From contig NZ_DASUSQ010000002.1 in assembly GCF_036375055.1 (NCBI RefSeq), forward strand, positions 1-64,000: a DNA stretch of 64,000 nucleotides. Direction: 5' to 3'. The DNA comes from Umezawaea sp036375055. GTDB taxonomy: Bacteria > Actinomycetota > Actinomycetes > Mycobacteriales > Pseudonocardiaceae. Made by a program: the position numbers and the translations under genes. Positions 17,601 to 24,879 of this stretch are shown here, in pieces. Position 1 is the stretch's first letter, and every line of letters begins with the position of its first letter. The notes under the pieces are model-generated. The model saw only the letters and a program-made list of their open reading frames with translations, was not told where the DNA came from and did not search any database.

Positions 17601-18248
17601 GGCCCGCAGCCCCAGCACGACCCGCGTCCGCCTCGGCAGCGCGACGAGCCCGGCGATGAAGGCGGCGCGCTCCTCCTGGTCTCCGCAGAGCGTGAAGACC
17701 TCCTCGAACTGGTCGACGACCAGGAGCGTGACCGGGCCGAGGTCGTCGAGCAGCGCGGCCGGGTGCGCGCCCGGCGTGACCAGCTTCGCGGTGCCGTCCG
17801 CCGACGCCAGCAGACCAGCGCGCAGCAGCGACGACTTGCCCGACCCCGACGCCCCGACCACGGCCACCAGACCGCGTTCGGCCAGCCGGTCCCGCAGCTT
17901 CCCGAGCAGCCGTTCGCGGCCGAAGAACCGATCGGCGTCCCGCTCGCCGAAGCAGGCGAGCCCGACGTAGGGAGCGGTCGACGACCCCGGCTCCGACAGC
18001 GCGCGCCACCGCCGCTCCCACTCGCCCTCGTCGCCGCCGCACTCGCGCACGTAGGCGAGGAGCACCGGGAGGCTGGGCAGCCGCTGGCCCCTGGCCGCGT
18101 CGGCGAGCGTCGTCGGCGAGTAGTGCGTGGCGCGGCCCAGTTCGCGGTAGCCGGGCGAACCCGCCCGTTCCCGCAGCCGCCTCAGGTCGAACGCGAAGTG
18201 CTGCACCGGGCCCGCGTGCGGGTCCACCGGGCTCTCAGGACGCGGCAT
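14652..18248 (-). CDS. XRE-HTH / STAND NTPase / WD40 regulator
   Basis: A 1198-residue signal-transduction ATPase. Domains in order: an XRE-like DNA-binding helix-turn-helix (about 18-60), a novel-STAND-type P-loop NTPase with Walker A GASGSGKS (132-139) and Walker B LLVVDQFEE (175-183), a helical arm region, a single hydrophobic membrane-like helix near 480-505, and about 14 WD40 repeats (GH...FSPDG...LA...D.T.RLWD) from about 560 to the end, enough for two seven-bladed propellers. ATG is preceded by GGAGGGGAG. The family acts as ligand-triggered oligomeric switches; the WD40 part is the likely sensor. Target and ligand are unknown. The putative TM helix combined with an HTH is odd and could mean a membrane-held regulator. 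Confidence 0.88.
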   Translation of the reverse strand: MPRPESPVDPHAGPVQHFAFDLRRLRERAGSPGYRELGRATHYSPTTLADAARGQRLPSLPVLLAYVRECGGDEGEWERRWRALSEPGSSTAPYVGLACFGERDADRFFGRERLLGKLRDRLAERGLVAVVGASGSGKSSLLRAGLLASADGTAKLVTPGAHPAALLDDLGPVTLLVVDQFEEVFTLCGDQEERAAFIAGLVALPRRTRVVLGLRADFYGHCADHPDLAEAVESGQLLVGPMSAEELRSAITRPALKAGCVVEADLVARLVADATGEPGVLPHLSHALLETWRRREDDTLTVAGYEATGGIAGAVAKSAEDVYAGFDDGSRALARQVFLRLIAPGDGVEDTKRRVRRAELTGDHAEVLESLARARLLTVDDDGVELSHEAVLRSWPRLGEWIAEDRAGLRVHRHLTEAARAWEEHGRDAGSLYRGAPLALATDWARRDPSVLNERERTFLDAGLAAEAAEREAARRRTRRLRQLVGVLSVLLVVAVAATVVAVGARGAADAQLAVTLARKAVTDADVIGQTDPALAAQLRLAAYRLAPLPEARDSLLSTVAAPYATRITAHAEATTGAVFHPGGTLLATAARDRVVVLWDVGDVHRPRELGRLTGHQDAVHALAFSPDGSRLATASYDGTARLWDVTDPRAPVALATVTGHVGQIEAVAFRADGRVLATAGEDGTIRLWDLADPRGPAPLRTLAGHTGLVHALAIGGGVLASASWDGTVRLWDLATGGQLSAVDLGGEALAVAFTRDGRTLATGGGDRTARLWDVADPTRPAALSTAAGHAGVVHGLAFGPDDRTLATAADDKTARLWDVSDVRAPSELVAFTGHTDAVWSASFSPDGSTLATTSDDRVVRLEDLGGLAVARHTEPVWSVAFSPDGRTLASGSEDATVRTWRPEPFHVTEVGALPVHAGPVGVVAYAPRGDVLATGDLDGVVRLWPGTEPVALPAESTGVVTAAFSADGALLVTSNVDGLVALWDVADPRSPRLRSTVTTDPHDQFSHLAISGDGRTLAVATDHREVGLWDVADPDHPRALPPLTGHSGTVSSVAFTGSVLATSSIDATAKLWDLADPRHPLPLATLTGHNGPVQRVVFSADGRRVATAGNDETVRVWTVADPRDPLVLRGHTDRIWTVAFSPDGRTLASAGGDHAVRLWELDVDRVVERICAVAAPPITADQWARQFPGLPLEPPCP

Positions 18249-18441
18249 GGCTCCCCTCCACCGACCGATGATCTTATCGGCCCGATCCTGTCGAGGTCTG
18301 TGCCGGTGCCGGGTGGATAGGGGATCGACACCGCTCTGACCGGGTGTCGACGCGGGCCGTGCGCCACGGGCGCGGGCCGCCGCCGGAGTCGTCCGGGATC
18401 AGCTCTCCCGGCTCCGCGCTGCCGGGGTCGGCGCTGCGGGG
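18249..18441. other. intergenic stretch without a recognised gene
   Basis: GC-rich spacer between the STAND-WD40 start and the decayed methyltransferase. It should contain the WD40 gene promoter on the minus strand, but no clear -35/-10 pair could be assigned. Confidence 0.4.
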
Positions 18442-18677
18442 TCAGGGTGACACCGTCGTCCGGCACATCACGACGTCGACCTCGTCCTGGAACGAGTCGT
18501 CGGGCACCCGACCGCCGCGCAGCACGTTGTCCAGCGCGATCAGGCCTCCGGGCCGCAGGCGGCGGACCAGTTCCTCGTAGTGGTCGGGGTACCGACCTTG
18601 TCGGCGTCGACGAACGCGAGGTCGACCACCTCGTCGGCCAGGAGGTGGTCGCTCACCGCCGGGTTGATCAGGTCCAT
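18442..18677 (-). pseudogene. O-methyltransferase remnant, frameshifted and truncated
   Basis: On the minus strand one frame reads DEVVDLAFVDADK (the end of an O-methyltransferase motif) and, after what looks like a one-base loss near 18599, another frame continues YPDHYEELVRRLRPGG, then LIALDNVLRGGRV, ending in VDVVM and an early stop. The FxDADK and RPGG(L)I(A)xDN motifs are typical of caffeoyl-CoA-type O-methyltransferases. About 130 N-terminal residues are missing, and roughly ten residues before VDVVM plus the usual C-terminus are also gone. The intact AlkD-like gene begins only about 40 bp away on the other strand. Confidence 0.7.
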
Positions 18678-18714
18678 GACGCCGAACTCGCCCGAGTCGC
18701 CTACGGTGACCGGC

Positions 18715-19386
18715 ATGGATCTGGTCGGCGCGGCGCGTGCCGGACTGGCTCGGGTGGCGGACCCGGCGAAGGCCGACGACATGCGCCGCTACATGAGGTC
18801 GGCGCTCCCTTTCCGCGGTGTCGCGAAGCCGGAGCGGGCGAGGCTGGCGAAGCAGTTGTTCGCGGCGCACCCGATGCCGGACGCCGAGACGTGGGTGGCG
18901 ACCGTGCTGGAACTGTGGCGCGGAGCCGAGTACCGCGAGGAGCGCTACCTGGCCCTGGACCTGATCGGCGCCTACCCGCGGTGGCAGGACGTCGGGCTGC
19001 TGCCGCTCTACGACGAGCTGATCGTCACCGGGGCGTGGTGGGACTTCGTGGACGAGATCGCGAGCAAGCGCGTCGGTCCCCTGCTGCGCTCGGACCCGGA
19101 GGTGGTCGCTCCGCTGCTGCGGACGTGGGCCCGTGACGACGACCGTTGGCGACGGCGCACGTCGGTGATCTGCCAGCTTGGCTCGAAAGCCGCGACCGAC
19201 ACCGACCTGCTGGCCGAGTGCGTCGAGGCGAACATCGCCGACCAGGACTTCTTCCTCCGCAAGGGCATCGGCTGGGCACTGCGACAACACGCGAGAACCG
19301 ACCCCCACTGGGTTCGAGCATTCGTGGACACCCACCCGGCCCTGTCACCACTGTCCCGCCGCGAAGCACTCAAACACCTCGGCTGA
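18715..19386 (+). CDS. AlkD-like DNA alkylation repair glycosylase
   Basis: The 223-residue all-helical protein is of the HEAT-like-repeat DNA alkylation repair family, which removes bulky or cationic alkylpurines without base flipping. Key residues seen in AlkD are recognisable: the Trp/Asp pair in GAWWDFVDE (about 107-114) and the Arg cluster in DRWRRRTSVI (about 143-152). ATG 18715 is chosen because homology-like sequence begins there; upstream frame extensions run through the pseudogene. It is a second alkylation-repair enzyme in the window besides the AAG-type one. Confidence 0.87.
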   Translation: MDLVGAARAGLARVADPAKADDMRRYMRSALPFRGVAKPERARLAKQLFAAHPMPDAETWVATVLELWRGAEYREERYLALDLIGAYPRWQDVGLLPLYDELIVTGAWWDFVDEIASKRVGPLLRSDPEVVAPLLRTWARDDDRWRRRTSVICQLGSKAATDTDLLAECVEANIADQDFFLRKGIGWALRQHARTDPHWVRAFVDTHPALSPLSRREALKHLG

Positions 19387-19421
19387 CCACGAGCGCCCTG
19401 GCTCATACCACTCAACAGAAC

Positions 19422-19603
19422 GTGCATACAGTCGACCAGTATTTGTATGCAGTAGTCATCATGCGATATTGCGAGCCTGGCACAGAGAACCGCAATGACC
19501 TGCCACTGCCGACGAGCAGCGTGCAGCAGCTCGGACTGAACACTGACCCGCGCGGCGAATTATGTCCGCAGTCTGTATGCAATCCGGTGCGTACTGCATA
19601 CAG
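19422..19603. promoter_or_regulatory. cluster of four TGCATACA-type palindromes in a convergent region
   Basis: GTGCATACAG (19422-19431), TTGTATGCAG (19443-19452), CTGTATGCAA (19573-19582) and CTGCATACAG (19594-19603) form two inverted pairs of nearly equal centre-to-centre spacing (21 bp). The first pair lies between converging genes, the second inside the 3' end of the minus-strand gene. They match the palindromes in front of the oxalate genes. No promoter for a recognised gene is here, so the role is unclear. Confidence 0.45.
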
Positions 19604-20339
19604 AAGACGTTGTGCGATCACGCTCGACCACCGTCACCGCAAGCACGTCCTCCCGCAGCTCCAACGTCGCCGTGAACCGCCAGAACTCGCCCCCCATGTC
19701 CAGCACCTCCGCGAGCACGGTCCCCCGCAACTCCCGATCCACGGCCACCAGCACCCCACCGTCGAACACGACCACCGTCCCGTCGCGCAGCACCACCGGA
19801 GCGGCGACCTGACCGTGCCGCAACGCACGACCGCGATCGAGCCCACCGTCGGGCAACAGCCGCACCACGGCGGAACGGGTCGGCTGCCGCCGATCGCACT
19901 CGACCACCCGAACCCCGTCACCGCCACCGTCGCCGTCGACCACGTAGTGGCCGTACGTACGCCACGTCGTCACCAGCGCACCGTCACGGTCGTGCAGCCA
20001 GGTGTCGAAGACGTCGTACCCCTCCAACCCCAGCAGGAACCGACCACCACCCACCGCCGCCCCACGCTCCCCGCGCAGCTCGGCGATCCGCTCCCCGGTG
20101 CGCAGGTCCAGCAGCAGCGCGGGTCCGAGCAGACCCCACGGGTGGTAGTCCAGCGAGTCGGTCAGCACCAGCACACGATCCGCACTCACGTGCGCCGCCC
20201 TGGGCCGGGCACCGCACTCGTGCCGCCACCCGTCACCGATCAGCACGGTCCCGTCGGCCTCGAACGCCCCCAAGGGCGCGGCACGACCACCGGAGACGGG
20301 AGCGGGAACCGGCTCAGCGGTCCAGCGGACCAAGCTCAA
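19560..20339 (-). CDS. hypothetical protein, beta-propeller-like
   Basis: A 259-residue protein not recognised. It is rich in short beta-strand/turn segments (GTVLIGDGW, DRVLVLTDS, GPALLLDLRTGERI, GTVVVFDGGVLVAVD) spaced like blades of a propeller, without signal peptide or membrane helix. The start is placed at TTG 20339, whose TTGA overlaps the stop of the upstream gene; the first ATG in frame (20390) would lie far inside that gene. Probably co-transcribed with it. The last 15 codons contain two palindromes of the oxalate-regulon type. Confidence 0.6.
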   Translation of the reverse strand: MSLVRWTAEPVPAPVSGGRAAPLGAFEADGTVLIGDGWRHECGARPRAAHVSADRVLVLTDSLDYHPWGLLGPALLLDLRTGERIAELRGERGAAVGGGRFLLGLEGYDVFDTWLHDRDGALVTTWRTYGHYVVDGDGGGDGVRVVECDRRQPTRSAVVRLLPDGGLDRGRALRHGQVAAPVVLRDGTVVVFDGGVLVAVDRELRGTVLAEVLDMGGEFWRFTATLELREDVLAVTVVERDRTTSSVCSTHRIAYRLRT

Positions 20340-20833
20340 CCCCTGGTCGCGTGACCGGAGTAGGTCAGCGGGAACACGAGGTCCTTGCACGACGCGGGCA
20401 CGTCGTGCGCCACCTGCACGACCATCTCGACCTCGACCTCACCGGCCGGGGGGATCAGCACGGGCGTGTCCATCGCCGCGACGCTGAGCAGGCCGGACGG
20501 GCAGCCCTCGACCTTGTTCTTCGCCGAGTCGACCGGCTGACCGGGGATCGCGGACAGCTTCACCACGATGATGTCGACCGCGTTCGGGTTCGACAGCCTC
20601 ACCTGCCGCACACCCTCGGTGCCGGGCGTCAGCTCCACGGCCGCGCCGGACACGTCGTCGATCTCGAACGGCTTGAGGTCCGACACCCCGGCCTCGCCCG
20701 CGCTCACGGAGTACGCCATGGCGGGCAACTCGGGATCCGGCCACGTCAGGTGCATGGCGGCGACGACGGCCGCCCCGACACCCAGAATGGTCGTGGCGAC
20801 GGCGACTTCCATCCGCGGGCCCAAACTTCGCAT
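20336..20833 (-). CDS. hypothetical membrane-anchored exported protein
   Basis: A 165-residue protein with one N-terminal hydrophobic helix (about 9-27) after a short basic stretch (RSLGPR), followed by an extracytoplasmic domain of beta-rich character. Two cysteines (EGCPSG and SCKDL) could pair. No enzyme motif. It overlaps the next gene by 4 bp, suggesting a two-gene operon. Function unknown. Confidence 0.65.
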   Translation of the reverse strand: MRSLGPRMEVAVATTILGVGAAVVAAMHLTWPDPELPAMAYSVSAGEAGVSDLKPFEIDDVSGAAVELTPGTEGVRQVRLSNPNAVDIIVVKLSAIPGQPVDSAKNKVEGCPSGLLSVAAMDTPVLIPPAGEVEVEMVVQVAHDVPASCKDLVFPLTYSGHATRG

Positions 20834-21142
20834 GGCGCAACTCCACAGGCTGTTGCTCCAGGCGGTGGGTTCGCCGCTAGCTCCCTACCGGACCGGCGAC
20901 CAACTCGCCCGGCAGTTCATCGCTTCGCCCCTCGGCCCAGCGGGCCGCCCGCCAATCTTGGAGAACTTTCAACTGAGACGCAAGGACCATTCATCTAAAG
21001 TGAGCCGGGTTCACTAGGGGCTTTGGACCCGCCGAGAGGCTCGCGCAGCGCGGTGATCAGGCAGTTCACCGATATTCCCCGCGACCGCGATTCACCCGGT
21101 CGGCCTAGCCAGACCGACCGGGTGACACGACCACCCACCACG
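20834..21142. other. intergenic region with pheT terminator
   Basis: About 310 bp between the exported-protein gene and pheT, both on the minus strand. It holds the pheT terminator (below) and must hold the promoter of the 20833 gene; no clear promoter boxes were assigned. No protein gene is supported. Confidence 0.5.
21092..21125 (-). terminator. pheST terminator
   Basis: A perfect 12-bp inverted repeat (21092-21103 and 21114-21125) around a 10-nt loop, starting 18 bp beyond the pheT stop. Confidence 0.8.
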
Positions 21143-23617
21143 CTAGCGCAGGGTTGCCCCGTACCGCTCGGCGAGCGACGCCACGGCCGCGTCCCGCGCC
21201 GCGGTGGCCTCCTCGACGGTCAGCGTGCGGTCCGGCGCGCGGAACCGCAGCGCGTACGCCAGCGACCGCTTGCCCTCGCCCACCTGCTCGCCCGTGTAGA
21301 CGTCGAACAGCCGGATGTCCTCCAGGAGGTCCCCGCCGCCCGATTCGAGCACGGCGGCCACCTCGGCGGCGGGCACGGCCGCGTCCACGACGACCGCGAC
21401 GTCGAGCAGCACCGGCGGGTACGCCGAGATGATCGGCGCGGGCCGGTTGTCGTTCAGCGGCAGCGCGTCCAGGTCCAGCTCCATCGCGACCGTGCGCTTG
21501 GGCAGCCCGAGCGCCTCGACCACCTTCGGGTGCAGCTCACCGGCGTGGCCGACGGGCCAGTCGCCGACGCGCAGCTCGGCGCAGCGGCCGGGGTGCCACG
21601 GGGCGAGGTCGGACGCGACCACGCGCAGCGTCACGCCGTACGCCTTGCCGACGAGCTTCGCGGCCTCGACCGCGTCCGCCCAGTCGGCCTGACGGCCCTT
21701 GCCCCACCAGCCCGCGTGCTCGCGGTGCCCGGCCAGCACGACGGCGACGTGCACCGGCTGCTGCGGCAGCGCCGCGAACATGGACGCCACCTGCGCGTCG
21801 GTCGGACGGGAGGCGACCCCGACCTCCGGCACCGGCACCTGCTGGGTGCGCGGCAGCGTGACCTGGGCGATGTTGAACAGCGCCACGTCCTTCTGGCCGC
21901 GCGCGAGGTTGCGCTGCACCGCGTCCAGCAGGCCGGGCAGCAGCGTGGTCGCGAGCGCGTGCTTCTCCGCTTCGAGCGGGTTCAGCACGCTGACCACGTT
22001 GCGGCGCGAGTCGTTCGGGCTCAGCCCGAACGTGTCGAACACCGCGGGCGAGATGAACGGGAACGGCAGCACCTCGGTGTAGCCGAACTCGGCCAGCGCG
22101 CGGGACACGGTGCGGCGGCGGCGCTGCTGCTCGGTCAGGCCACGGCCGGCCGGGGCGGGCGGCAGCGTGGACGGGATCGTCTCGAAGCCCTCCAGCCGCA
22201 GCACCTCCTCGACCAGGTCGGCGGGCTGCACGAGGTCCGCGCGCCACGTCGGCGGCGTAGCGGTGACCAGGGTCGCGCCGTCGTCGCCGGTGGAGACCTC
22301 GACCTGGCAGCCGATCTGGCCGAGCCTGCGCGCGGTCACGCCACGGGCGTAGCGCACACCCGCGACGCGGTCCGGCAGGTCGATCGGCATCGTGACCGGG
22401 CCGGGCAGCACGGGCGTGCCGACGTCGGTGCGACCGGGCTTGATCGAGCCGTCGCCGTAGTGGTGCAGCAGCCGCGCCGCGCGCTCCAGGGCGACCGGGG
22501 ACAGCGCCGGGTCGACCGTGCGCTCGTACCGCTTCGCCGCCTCGCTGGGCAGCTTGTGGCGGCGCACGGTGCGGGCGATGGTCGCGGGGTCCCAGATGGC
22601 GGCTTCCAGCAGGATGTCGCCGGTCTTGTCGCCGACCTCGGTCGAGGCGCCGCCCATGACACCGGCCATGGAGATGACGCCGCTGTCGTCGGCGATGACG
22701 ATGTCGTCCGCGTCGAGCACGCGCACGGTGTCGTCGAGCGTGGTGAGCTTCTCGCCCGCCTTCGCGCGCCGCACGACCAGGCCGCCGCGGACCTTCGACG
22801 CGTCGAACGCGTGCAGCGGGTGCCCGAGTTCGATCATCACGTAGTTGGTCACGTCGACCGGCAGCGAGATCGAGCGGATGCCCGCGAGCATCAGCCTGCG
22901 GCGCATCCACCACGGCGTCGGCGCCGTCGGGTCGACCCCGCTGATCTGGCGCGCGACGAACCGGGAGCACCCGGCGCCGTCCTCGACGTGGACGGGCCAC
23001 ACCTCGCCCTCGGCCTCGGGGACCTCGGCCACGGCCGGGTCGCCGAACGCCACGTCGAACGCGCAGGCGATCTCGCGGGCCAGGCCGCGCACCGAGAAGG
23101 CGTAGCCGCGGTCGGGCGTGGGCGTGATCTCCAGGACGGTGTCCTCCAGGCCGAGCAGCTCCACCGCGCTGTCACCGGGCTGGGCGGTGCCGCTGGGCAG
23201 CACGAGGATGCCCGAGTGGTCGTCGCCGAGGCCCAGTTCCGAGGCGGAGCAGATCATGCCGTCGCTGGTGTGGCCGTAGGTCTTGCGCGCGGAGATCGTG
23301 AAGTCGCCGGGCAGCACCGCGCCGGGCAGCGCCACGACGACCGTGTCGCCCTCGACGAAGTTCGTGGCACCGCAGACGATGCCGTTGACCTGGTCGGGTC
23401 CGACCTCGACCTGGCAGTAGCGGATCGGCTTCTTGAACTCCGTGAGCTCGGTGATCTCGACGACCCGCGCGGCGACGATCGGACCGGTGACGGGCCCGAG
23501 CGGGCGCACGTCGTCGATCTCCATGCCGATCCGGATGAAGGCGTCGGCCAGCTCCTCGGGCGTGGGCACCTCGGAGAACTCGAGGTGCTCGGTCAACCAG
23601 CTAACCGGAATACGCAC
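21143..23617 (-). CDS. pheT: phenylalanyl-tRNA synthetase beta subunit
   Basis: The 824-residue beta chain of the alpha2-beta2 synthetase. It has the N-terminal OB-fold tRNA-binding domain (about 40-150), the B3/B4 editing region, the central B5 domain and a C-terminal ferredoxin-like anticodon-binding domain (from about 730). Length is normal. GTG start 3 bp after the pheS stop, so pheS and pheT are translated as an operon. Confidence 0.96.
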   Translation of the reverse strand: MRIPVSWLTEHLEFSEVPTPEELADAFIRIGMEIDDVRPLGPVTGPIVAARVVEITELTEFKKPIRYCQVEVGPDQVNGIVCGATNFVEGDTVVVALPGAVLPGDFTISARKTYGHTSDGMICSASELGLGDDHSGILVLPSGTAQPGDSAVELLGLEDTVLEITPTPDRGYAFSVRGLAREIACAFDVAFGDPAVAEVPEAEGEVWPVHVEDGAGCSRFVARQISGVDPTAPTPWWMRRRLMLAGIRSISLPVDVTNYVMIELGHPLHAFDASKVRGGLVVRRAKAGEKLTTLDDTVRVLDADDIVIADDSGVISMAGVMGGASTEVGDKTGDILLEAAIWDPATIARTVRRHKLPSEAAKRYERTVDPALSPVALERAARLLHHYGDGSIKPGRTDVGTPVLPGPVTMPIDLPDRVAGVRYARGVTARRLGQIGCQVEVSTGDDGATLVTATPPTWRADLVQPADLVEEVLRLEGFETIPSTLPPAPAGRGLTEQQRRRRTVSRALAEFGYTEVLPFPFISPAVFDTFGLSPNDSRRNVVSVLNPLEAEKHALATTLLPGLLDAVQRNLARGQKDVALFNIAQVTLPRTQQVPVPEVGVASRPTDAQVASMFAALPQQPVHVAVVLAGHREHAGWWGKGRQADWADAVEAAKLVGKAYGVTLRVVASDLAPWHPGRCAELRVGDWPVGHAGELHPKVVEALGLPKRTVAMELDLDALPLNDNRPAPIISAYPPVLLDVAVVVDAAVPAAEVAAVLESGGGDLLEDIRLFDVYTGEQVGEGKRSLAYALRFRAPDRTLTVEEATAARDAAVASLAERYGATLR

Positions 23618-23620
23618 CGG

Positions 23621-24688
23621 TCAGGCCTCCGTTCCGAAGGGCAGCGTGAAGCGGACATCGCCCTCGACCATGTCGCGCATGTCGGGAAGGCCGTTGCGGA
23701 ACTGCAGCGTGCGTTCGAGGCCCATGCCGAAGGCGAACCCGGAGTAGACGTCCGGGTCGACGCCGGTGGCGCGCAGGACGTTGGGGTTGACCATGCCGCA
23801 GCCGCCCCACTCGACCCAGCCCGCGCCGCCCTTCTTCTCCGGGAACCACACGTCCACCTCGGCGGACGGCTCGGTGAACGGGAAGAAGTGCGGGCGCAGC
23901 CGCGTCTTCGAGCCCTCGCCGAACATGGCGCGCGCGAACGCGTCCAGGGTGCCCTTGAGGTGCGCCATGGTGAGGCCCTTGTCGATGGCGAGGCCCTCGA
24001 CCTGGTGGAACACCGGCGTGTGCGTGGAGTCCAGCTCGTCCGTGCGGAACGTGCGGCCGGGGCACACCACGTAGATCGGCGGCGTGCGCTCCAGCATCGT
24101 GCGGGCCTGCACCGGCGAGGTGTGCGTGCGCAGCACCAGGCCCGAGTCGGCGGGCGCGACGTAGAACGTGTCCGACATCGTGCGCGCCGGGTGGTCCTTG
24201 CCGAAGTTCAGCGCGTCGAAGTTGAACCACTCGGTGTCGAGCTCGGGGCCTTCGGCGACCTCGTAGCCCATGGCCACGAAGACGTCGGCCACGCGCTCGG
24301 CGAGCGTGGTGATCGGGTGGCGGGCGCCGCGCGGCGTCCGGTCCCACGGCAGCGTGACGTCGACGGTCTCCTCGCGGAGCACGTGCTCGTCCCGCTCGGT
24401 CTGCAGCACGGCGAGGCGTTCCTCGAACGCCTTCTTCACGGCGGCCTGGGCGACGTTGACCCGCTTGCCCGCCTCGGCCTTCGCCTTGGGCGGCAGCGCG
24501 CCGATCTCGCGGCGCGCGAGCAGCACGGGCGACCGGTCGCCGACGTGCGCGGGCTTCAGCGCGGCGAGGGCGTCGAGGTCGGCCGCGGCGGCGAACGCCT
24601 CCTGGGCCTTCTGCACGGCCGCGTCGAGGGCCTCCGGCGCGAGCGCCGCGACCTCCTTGGGGTCGTACGGGTCGTTTGCTCCGGACAT
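23621..24688 (-). CDS. pheS: phenylalanyl-tRNA synthetase alpha subunit
   Basis: The 355-residue class II catalytic chain. Motif 2 region (FHQVEGLAID), the HPARTMSDTFY segment and motif 3 GMGLER are intact. ATG 24688 (MSGANDPYD) is preferred over an upstream in-frame start at 24745, giving the family length. No T-box or leader-peptide attenuator was recognised upstream. Confidence 0.95.
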   Translation of the reverse strand: MSGANDPYDPKEVAALAPEALDAAVQKAQEAFAAAADLDALAALKPAHVGDRSPVLLARREIGALPPKAKAEAGKRVNVAQAAVKKAFEERLAVLQTERDEHVLREETVDVTLPWDRTPRGARHPITTLAERVADVFVAMGYEVAEGPELDTEWFNFDALNFGKDHPARTMSDTFYVAPADSGLVLRTHTSPVQARTMLERTPPIYVVCPGRTFRTDELDSTHTPVFHQVEGLAIDKGLTMAHLKGTLDAFARAMFGEGSKTRLRPHFFPFTEPSAEVDVWFPEKKGGAGWVEWGGCGMVNPNVLRATGVDPDVYSGFAFGMGLERTLQFRNGLPDMRDMVEGDVRFTLPFGTEA

Positions 24689-24848
24689 GAGTGGTGGACA
24701 GCTCCCGTTGGGCACGTCGCGGATAGGCGGAATCGACTCCACCACCCGACACGCGGCGGAGCAGGCCGATAGTAGGCGATCGGCCGAACCGACTTCTCCC
24801 GCGTGCCGTTCGTGCGCCCAGCGGGCGTTCTGCGACGTCAGCGGAACG

Positions 24849-24864
24849 GGTGACGGCCGTCACC
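24849..24864. other. 16-bp perfect palindrome upstream of pheS
   Basis: GGTGACGGCCGTCACC reads identically on both strands, between the pheS start and the end of the acyl-CoA dehydrogenase-like gene. It may be an operator or part of a terminator; nothing else decides. Confidence 0.35.
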
Positions 24865-24879
24865 GGCACCGGGCCGCGC

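Noticed and set aside
13791..18320. A very long plus-strand open frame (about 1500 codons) opposite the WD40 gene
   Set aside because: It is the antisense of a repetitive high-GC gene and encodes Arg/Gly/His-rich low-complexity sequence without domains; the minus-strand WD40 protein explains the region.
19422..19603. TGCATACA palindromes as SOS or ArgR boxes
   Set aside because: The sequence differs from the actinobacterial LexA box (GAAC..GTTC). ArgR-like sites are longer with two spaced half-sites, and the distribution follows oxalate genes.
21023..24772. A plus-strand open frame of about 1250 codons opposite pheST
   Set aside because: Shadow of pheS/pheT; the translation is His/Arg/Val-rich and domain-free.
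24689..24879. T-box or leader peptide attenuator before pheS
   Set aside because: No T-box core, no run of Phe codons and no terminator-antiterminator pair could be found; only a short palindrome is present.
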